Positions 59,175 to 64,000 of a stretch of 64,000 nt of DNA are shown one piece after another. The stretch is from Chloroflexota bacterium. GTDB taxonomy: Bacteria; Chloroflexota; UBA11872; UBA12225; JAJDUF01. A program made the position numbers and the translations under genes. Numbering within the stretch: position 1 is the first letter of the stretch; the number at the start of each line of letters is the position of its first letter. Location of the stretch: NCBI GenBank assembly GCA_022826725.1, contig JAJDUF010000022.1, forward strand, positions 186,001 through 250,000, written 5' to 3'. Under the pieces are notes generated by a model. The model had not been told where the DNA came from and searched no databases. It was given only the letters and a program-made list of their open reading frames with translations.

Positions 59175-60680
59175 TCAGCCTCCCACGGCGTCGAAGCCGT
59201 AGGCATAGAGCCGGGCACGGCCATAGACCCAGAACTTCAGCCGGAACCGCTGACCGACGAGGTCCCGGATACTGCCCCCGCGCCAGTGCACTTCCTGCCG
59301 CCATCCGTCCGTACACAGGTCACGGCAGTCCTCCCGCCGATACCCCTCCAGCGGCTCCAAGGTCGTGGCATCCAGCACTTCGACCTCCACCCAGCTCCGG
59401 TTCTGGCGCACGTCCCCGACGTTCACCGTCAGTTCCGTCGTCCGGTCGGTCCGTTCGATAGGCGTAGTGATCGCCCAGCCGGGCACTTCCCGATCCGCTG
59501 ACTCCAGGCACGTCCACCCGTCTTCGCGCAGAGTAGCCAGCCCTAGCCGCGACAGGCGGACCTGGCCGGTGCTCCCATAGGGATAGGCTTCCGGCGTGTT
59601 CTCGCCCGGCCAGCTGGTCCACTCCTCCCCGTTGCCGCCGTAGAAGAGGTAGATCGTCCCGTCCTTGATGGCCGGCTTGTCCGCAATCACCAGGAGGCCG
59701 CCGTCCCACTCCGTATGGTCACCGCGCGGGATCAGCGGCCTGTGTACGTCAATGCGCTCGAAACGCTCGCCGTCGGCGCTGACCGCCAGCCGCACGTCGG
59801 CGTAGTAGGTGCCATAGACGCCGTAGCCGTTCGGCACGTACCAGCCGTACTCGTAGGCCATCACCCAAGCGCCCCCGTAGGGAGCCAGCAGCACGTGATG
59901 GTTCTCGTACTCGAAGCCGTCGTCGGGGGAGAGCAGCGGGTTGTGGTCACCTGCCCGCAGACCCTCGATGTCCGGCCCATACGACAGGAACTTTGCTCGT
60001 CCCATTTGCTTGTCCGGCTTGTCCATCGGCACGCCCGCCTGCCACACCAGCTTGTACCGGCGCGAGGGATCGCGCTCCTGGTCGTCGCGGATCAACGCGC
60101 CGGGATCGCCGTATCTGAGTGACTGATCTCGCCACTGCGGCATGCGTAGGCTCGGCCCCTCCGTCCAATGGATGCCGTCCGGCGAGTAGTTCAGCCGCAT
60201 CCCACGGCCCGGCAACGGGGCCGGGGCAACCGCGCCATCGGTGCGCGGCCTCGGTCCCCGCAGGACCATCTTGTACCGCTTGGCCGGGTCCGGCTCAGTG
60301 GTGTCCTTGAGCACGGGACCGTAGCCCATCACCACGATATTGTTGTCGCTCGACCCGCGGAACTCGTGCAGCCCCAGCCGCGGCTTCTCCCACGTCACGC
60401 CGTCGGTACTGGTGGCGTAGCCCACCGCCGTCCACCGTTCGGGCGCAATGTCGGAGCCGGAGTACCAGGCCTTGAAGATACGCTCCTCCTCGTCCCAGAT
60501 GACCGTCGGCGACGACCACGGCCGGGCCTGGGTGGCGTCCCACTCGTGCATATCGCCGAGGGGCAGCACCGGGTTGTTCGGGTGTTTCCGGGCCTCGCAC
60601 ACCCGCTGGACGAGGTGATAGGACGACTCCACCCCGCTCATGAGCAAGAAGCCATCACGGCTGCCGGCTGACGTATCCAA
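59175..60680 (-). CDS. Five-bladed beta-propeller glycosidase-like protein 2
   Basis: This 501-residue paralog of the protein at 52539 shares blade motifs (SSPTVIWDEEERIFKAWYSG, TAVGYATSTDGVTWEKPRLGL, MRLNYSPDGIHWTEGP, DGTIYLFYGGNGEEW) and a C-terminal beta-sandwich. The resemblance is to furanosidase/GH130-like propellers. It heads the six-gene minus-strand run. The hydrolase or phosphorylase role is inferred. Confidence 0.7.
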   Translation of the reverse strand: MDTSAGSRDGFLLMSGVESSYHLVQRVCEARKHPNNPVLPLGDMHEWDATQARPWSSPTVIWDEEERIFKAWYSGSDIAPERWTAVGYATSTDGVTWEKPRLGLHEFRGSSDNNIVVMGYGPVLKDTTEPDPAKRYKMVLRGPRPRTDGAVAPAPLPGRGMRLNYSPDGIHWTEGPSLRMPQWRDQSLRYGDPGALIRDDQERDPSRRYKLVWQAGVPMDKPDKQMGRAKFLSYGPDIEGLRAGDHNPLLSPDDGFEYENHHVLLAPYGGAWVMAYEYGWYVPNGYGVYGTYYADVRLAVSADGERFERIDVHRPLIPRGDHTEWDGGLLVIADKPAIKDGTIYLFYGGNGEEWTSWPGENTPEAYPYGSTGQVRLSRLGLATLREDGWTCLESADREVPGWAITTPIERTDRTTELTVNVGDVRQNRSWVEVEVLDATTLEPLEGYRREDCRDLCTDGWRQEVHWRGGSIRDLVGQRFRLKFWVYGRARLYAYGFDAVGG

Positions 60681-60985
60681 AATTCCTCCTACCTAGCCTC
60701 CGGAATGGGCCTGGGTATCTGCTGGTGTCCTGCGGCCGGACCGGTTCGCAACTGGCGAGACAACGCTAAGGGCAGTGAGCATCACCTGTCAACCGGCCCA
60801 CAGCGACCCCGAGGCGGCCTCGCTCACAGCTTCATCGCCATCGGCACGGTGCCGGGTGCAGCCGGCGCGCCGGAGCTTCAGCCGGTGTGGCGGCAGTTGA
60901 CAAAGCTGGGATAATATATAAACTAATGACTACTACGGTGTGGTGTTTGTATCCCACACCTCATTTGCGCCAGGGGGAGGGTGAC
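60681..60985. other. Divergent intergenic region, 305 bp
   Basis: The region lies between the minus-strand catabolic run and the DUF378 gene. It contains the TTGACA/AT-rich promoter for DUF378 (60897-60924). No palindromic repeat of the interspersed families and no other gene was seen. A promoter for the six-gene run should also lie here but was not identified. Confidence 0.4.
60897..60924 (+). promoter_or_regulatory. Promoter upstream of the DUF378 gene
   Basis: A perfect TTGACA (60897-60902) precedes an AT-rich tract. The best -10 is TAAACT (60919-60924) at a 16-bp spacer, or TATAAA (60917-60922) at 14. Transcription would start about 55 nt before the GTG start. Confidence 0.45.
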
Positions 60986-61192
60986 GTGGAAGTTCTTAAC
61001 ATGGTGGCGGTGATTGTGGCCGCAGTTGGCGCAATCAACTGGGGGCTGGTGGGTCTGCTCAACATCGACCTCGTGGCCCTCATTTCCGGCGGTCTCAAGT
61101 TTGGTGAGACCAACATCGTCTCTCGGATCCTCTACATCATCGTGGCGTTGGCCGGCATTTGGGCCATCCTCGCCGCCCTAGAGGTAGTGTAA
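60986..61192 (+). CDS. DUF378-family small membrane protein
   Basis: This 68-residue protein has two transmembrane helices and the DUF378 pattern VGAINWGLVGLLNIDLVALI ... SRILYIIVALAGIW. The role is unknown. The start is GTG 60986, supported by the GGGGGAGGGTGAC ribosome site directly upstream; ATG 61001 is an alternative. A strong hairpin (61206-61233) follows the stop. Confidence 0.85.
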   Translation: MEVLNMVAVIVAAVGAINWGLVGLLNIDLVALISGGLKFGETNIVSRILYIIVALAGIWAILAALEVV

Positions 61193-61205
61193 CCGTAGCG
61201 CACCA

Positions 61206-61233
61206 AGCAGGGGGACCGTCGAGTCCCCCTGCT
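61206..61233 (+). terminator. Hairpin terminator candidate after DUF378 gene
   Basis: A perfect 11-bp stem of the form AGCAGGGGGAC/GTCCCCCTGCT with a 6-base loop, 14 bp after the stop codon. There is no T run after it, so intrinsic termination is plausible but not certain. Confidence 0.55.
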
Positions 61234-61382
61234 AACCATCCTCTCAAATCCGGACTAATCTTTTGCCGCCGCCCTCGGCGGCACTGCACACCCTTGTGTG
61301 CCAGCAGTATTTGGCGCCCTCGGTAGACTGATCCCCGCGAGCCGCGCGGCCTGCCCATACGAAGAGCATCCCTTCCTCCCCC

Positions 61383-61408
61383 GCCATTGCGGCGCAAGCC
61401 GCAATCCA
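61383..61408. repeat. Palindromic repeat, class B
   Basis: A GCCATTGCGGCGCAAGCCGCAATCC-type inverted repeat in the gap before the fourth enolase-family gene. Confidence 0.65.
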
Positions 61409-61551
61409 TCGCGCCTGAGTGCGGTGAATCGCGCCGCTACGCCTCAACCTCTGGCTCCCCTCTACGCTGTGCTCGCTGTGCCTAATGACAGGTGCTACAG
61501 TGGAGGCCAGCATTGCGCGCAGAAGCGCAATATCGCCAAGGAGTGGGGTGC

Positions 61552-62703
61552 ATGAAGGTAACGGATATCAAGACCTTCCTTGTCCATCCGGGAACCGGCA
61601 AGAACTGGCTGTTCGTGAAGGTCGAGACCGATGCCGGCATCCACGGGTGGGGCGAGGCGTATACACAAGCCGACCGCGACCACGCCGTCGCGGTCCACGT
61701 GGAGCAACTGCGCCGGTACCTGATCGGACGCGATCCGTTCCGGATCAAGCATTTCACCACGGTCATGTACCTGGACTTTGCCGGCAAGCGCGGGGCAATG
61801 GATTTCTACTCGGCGTTGAGTGGCCTGGAGCAGGCGCTCTGGGACATTGCCGGCAAAGCGCTCGACATACCGGTCTACAACTTGCTGGGCGGCCCCTGCC
61901 GCGACCGGATTCGGGTGTACGCCAACGGTTGGTCGAGCGGCGACGACGCGCCCGTGGAGACGGCACGCAAGGCTGTGGCGCTGGTCGAACGGGGCTTTAC
62001 CGCGATGAAGTGGGACCCCTTTCCCGGCCCCTGGCGTCCCTATATCAGCCGGGCGGAGGAGCAGGCCGCCGTCGCCAGCGTGCGAGCGGTCCGCGAGGCC
62101 GTCGGTCCGGAGATTGACCTGCTCATCGAGGTCCACCGCCGGCTCGCCCCGCTGCCGGCCGTGCGTGTGGCGCGCATGATCGAGGCGTTCGACCCCTTCT
62201 GGTACGAGGAGCCGGTTTCGGCGCGCGACCTCACGGCGCTGGCCGCGGTGCGGCGGGACATTCAATTGCCGGTGGTGACGGGTGAGGAGCTGTACACCAA
62301 GGCCGAGTTCCGGCCCGCCTTCGAGCTACAGGCAGCCGACATCATCAACCCCGACGTCTGCAACTGCGGTGGCATTCTCGAATTGAAAGAGATCGCCGCG
62401 ATGGCCGAGGCCTACCATGTCGCGGTCGCACCCCACAACTACAACAGCACCACCGTTGGCCTGGCCGCGACCATCCACGCCGCCGCGGTGATGCCCAACT
62501 TCCTCATCACCGAATACTTTGTCAACTTCGAGACATTGGGTCAGGAGATCGCTGAACCGTCGTTCGTGGTCGAGAACGGCTACATCGCTCTGCCGCCAGC
62601 GCCTGGCCTCGGCCTCGATCTGAATGAAGATGCCTTGGCGCGGCATCCCTACCGGCAGTTCCCGACGCGGCGCATCCGCCACCCCACCGACGAGGGGCCA
62701 TAG
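61552..62703 (+). CDS. Enolase-superfamily enzyme 4, galactonate dehydratase-like
   Basis: This 383-residue protein has strand-2 Lys153-x-Asp155 (AMKWDPF) and Glu193-x-His195 (LIEVHRRL), equivalent to the Asp-x-His of galactonate/mannonate dehydratases. Glu219 (WYEEP), Glu245 (VTGEE), Asp268 in INPDVCNCGG and His295 (VAPHNYNS) complete the set. The PHN-x4-GLAA end also fits sugar-acid dehydratases. It probably converts an aldonic acid to a 2-keto-3-deoxy acid with Mg. The start at 61552 (MKVTDIK) is used. It is possibly monocistronic. Confidence 0.9.
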   Translation: MKVTDIKTFLVHPGTGKNWLFVKVETDAGIHGWGEAYTQADRDHAVAVHVEQLRRYLIGRDPFRIKHFTTVMYLDFAGKRGAMDFYSALSGLEQALWDIAGKALDIPVYNLLGGPCRDRIRVYANGWSSGDDAPVETARKAVALVERGFTAMKWDPFPGPWRPYISRAEEQAAVASVRAVREAVGPEIDLLIEVHRRLAPLPAVRVARMIEAFDPFWYEEPVSARDLTALAAVRRDIQLPVVTGEELYTKAEFRPAFELQAADIINPDVCNCGGILELKEIAAMAEAYHVAVAPHNYNSTTVGLAATIHAAAVMPNFLITEYFVNFETLGQEIAEPSFVVENGYIALPPAPGLGLDLNEDALARHPYRQFPTRRIRHPTDEGP

Positions 62704-62762
62704 CGCCGCACCTCGCGCCTCTTACCGGGCGGAGCAACCGCGAGGAGCGCACCGAGGCGCGG

Positions 62763-62768
62763 TATAAT
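62763..62768 (+). promoter_or_regulatory. -10 box upstream of the CCA-adding enzyme gene
   Basis: A perfect TATAAT lies 57 bases before the ATG. No good -35 hexamer is found at 16-18 bp, so the call rests on the -10 alone. Confidence 0.35.
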
Positions 62769-62824
62769 TTAGGTCCAGCTAGGCGCCGTCCACTTTGACC
62801 GGCTATGTAGCGCCGTTACATACC

Positions 62825-64000
62825 ATGATGACCAACCAGTTGATTGCCAGGCCGGCACCGCCTGAAACTCCGGTGAACGGTGCAGACCTGGCGGATCAGG
62901 TTTCCCTAACAGCCAGCACGGCGGACGATAGTCTCGATCCGGTGTTGGCGCAGCTCGCGGTGTCCTTCGCCGCGGCCGGCCATCAGCTCTATCTGGTGGG
63001 TGGCGCCGTGCGTGACCGGCTCTTGGGGCGGCCTAGCCCCGATCTGGACCTCACGACCGACGCAGTACCGGCCACCGTGCGCCGGCTGGCCCGCGACGTG
63101 CAGCCCGATGCCGTGTATGACGTAGGCGAGAAGTTCGGGACGATTGGGCTGGTCTTCGCGGGCCGGAACATCGAGATCACGACCTTCCGTGGCGAGCAAT
63201 ATGAGCGCGGCTCGCGCAAGCCACGGGTGCAATACGGCGTATCGCTCGCCGAGGACCTGGCGCGGCGGGACTTCACCATCAACGCCATAGCGCTCGACCT
63301 AGCGGGCGAGCTGGTGGACCCGTATGGCGGCCGGGCCGACCTGCGAGCCGAGTTGATTCGCGCCGTTGGGGTGCCCCACGAGCGGTTTGCCGAGGACCCG
63401 CTGCGGCTGCTGCGGGCGGTGCGTTTCGCGGCTCAACTGGGATTTACAATCCATCCAGAGACGCGGCGGGCCATCCGCACGCAGGCCAGGCTCCTACGGA
63501 CGATCAGCCGCGAGCGCGTGGCCGACGAGTTGAACAAGATGCTGGTGTCGCCGCGCCCGGCACTCGGCGTCCGCCTCGCCGTGAGCCTCGGTCTGATGCG
63601 GTACATCATCCCGGAGGTGCTGACGCTGAGTGGTGTCAGCCAACGGCCGATGCACCACAAGGACGTGTTCGAGCACACGTTGGGCGTACTGGAGAATACG
63701 CCGTCCGATCTGCTGCTGCGTTGGGCGGCGCTGCTGCACGACATCGCCAAGCCGCGTACCAAGTCGGTGCGCGACGGGCAGGTGCATTTCTTCGGCCACG
63801 ACGAGGTTGGCGCCCGCATGGCGCGGCGCATTCTCAACGGCCTGCGGTTCGACCAGAACTTCATCCGCCGAGTGACCAAGCTGGTCCGGATGCACCTGCG
63901 CGTGAACTCTTACTCCTCGACCTGGACCGACGGAGCGGTGCGGCGGCTCGTCCGCGAGTCCGGCGACGAGTTAGCACCGTTGATCGCGCTCTCACGGGCC
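62825..64000 (+). CDS. cca: CCA tRNA nucleotidyltransferase / poly(A) polymerase family, with HD domain (cut by window end)
   Basis: The reading frame is open from ATG 62825 to the window end (392 codons). Domains: class II nucleotidyltransferase head (YLVGGAVRDRLLG, then DLDLTTDA catalytic Asp pair, RRDFTINAIALD), neck and body (ERFAEDPLRLLRAVRFAAQLGF), and an HD phosphohydrolase domain (WAALLHDIAKP, FFGHDEVGA). It adds or repairs the tRNA 3' CCA end. The first 35 residues are a non-conserved extension, so a later start is possible. Confidence 0.93.
   Translation, partial: MMTNQLIARPAPPETPVNGADLADQVSLTASTADDSLDPVLAQLAVSFAAAGHQLYLVGGAVRDRLLGRPSPDLDLTTDAVPATVRRLARDVQPDAVYDVGEKFGTIGLVFAGRNIEITTFRGEQYERGSRKPRVQYGVSLAEDLARRDFTINAIALDLAGELVDPYGGRADLRAELIRAVGVPHERFAEDPLRLLRAVRFAAQLGFTIHPETRRAIRTQARLLRTISRERVADELNKMLVSPRPALGVRLAVSLGLMRYIIPEVLTLSGVSQRPMHHKDVFEHTLGVLENTPSDLLLRWAALLHDIAKPRTKSVRDGQVHFFGHDEVGARMARRILNGLRFDQNFIRRVTKLVRMHLRVNSYSSTWTDGAVRRLVRESGDELAPLIALSRA

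Larger units (their letters stand above)
61193..61551. other. Intergenic interval after DUF378
   Basis: The interval holds the hairpin at 61206-61233 and a class B repeat at 61383-61408. No gene was seen before the enolase-family gene. Confidence 0.4.

Overview
The window is a 64 kb, GC-rich bacterial chromosome segment with dense coding on both strands and intergenic gaps packed with small palindromic repeats. The gene content suggests an uncultured Chloroflexota, possibly related to SAR202/Dehalococcoidia or Caldilinea-type lineages. This is inference from four enolase-superfamily (mandelate racemase-like) enzymes, two phytanoyl-CoA-type dioxygenases, lamin-tail and TolB-like secreted proteins, a DUF370/RemA-like protein and a Tat-lipoprotein solute-binding protein with a collagen-like and Val/Glu/Lys-rich stalk. 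No rRNA, tRNA or CRISPR array was seen.

Layout. 1-2500: end of an NHL-repeat protein, a candidate small RNA with its own promoter and terminator, then a patchwork of accessory genes (NYN-domain protein, phage-like protein, RipA-like membrane protein) joined to a decapitated IS1-family transposase. 2600-9750: SDR/DUF2867 protein, CocE-type hydrolase, a dioxygenase-enolase pair, and DAHP synthase. 10150-14100: M20 peptidase, tyrosine recombinase, ribosomal protein L19, DUF503 and TlyA. 14290-18400: lamin-tail protein, hicAB lying between it and a remnant copy of its signal peptide, HAD hydrolase and ArgC. 18600-25200: MoaB with His-rich tails, RDD protein, methyltransferase, vapBC, CcmH, pterin dehydratase, a second enolase-family enzyme and a PilZ protein. 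25200-35400: a beta-propeller/PHP fusion, PaREP1-like protein, a CoA-thioester module (two MaoC-like proteins, a PaaK-like ligase and, further on, an enoyl-CoA hydratase), a DUF4268 protein, a 75-bp tandem repeat and an orphan TIR-like protein. 35670-49990: ThDP enzyme, GTPase, FAH-family enzyme, MFS exporter, LysM protein, two glycosyltransferases, PspA, RemA-like protein, TolB-like propeller, HD protein, creatininase and GNAT.

50000-62700 is the most coherent metabolic region. A HEPN-type gene is followed by an orphan solute-binding lipoprotein and a five-bladed-propeller glycosidase-like protein (+ strand). These converge on a six-gene minus-strand run: a second propeller protein, Gfo/Idh/MocA oxidoreductase, enolase-family dehydratase, D-2-hydroxyacid dehydrogenase, phytanoyl-CoA-type dioxygenase and SDR. 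A DUF378 protein, a galactonate-dehydratase-like enzyme and a CCA-adding enzyme (cut by the window end) follow. The region looks like a catabolic locus for an acidic or modified sugar, with uptake, hydrolysis, oxidation and dehydration steps. The substrate cannot be read from sequence.

Other themes are several orphan toxin or defence-type proteins (hicAB, vapBC, HEPN, TIR-like, NYN, PD-(D/E)XK/DUF4268) and at least six families of interspersed palindromic repeats. One of these, a 51-bp hairpin, sits inside members of another family.
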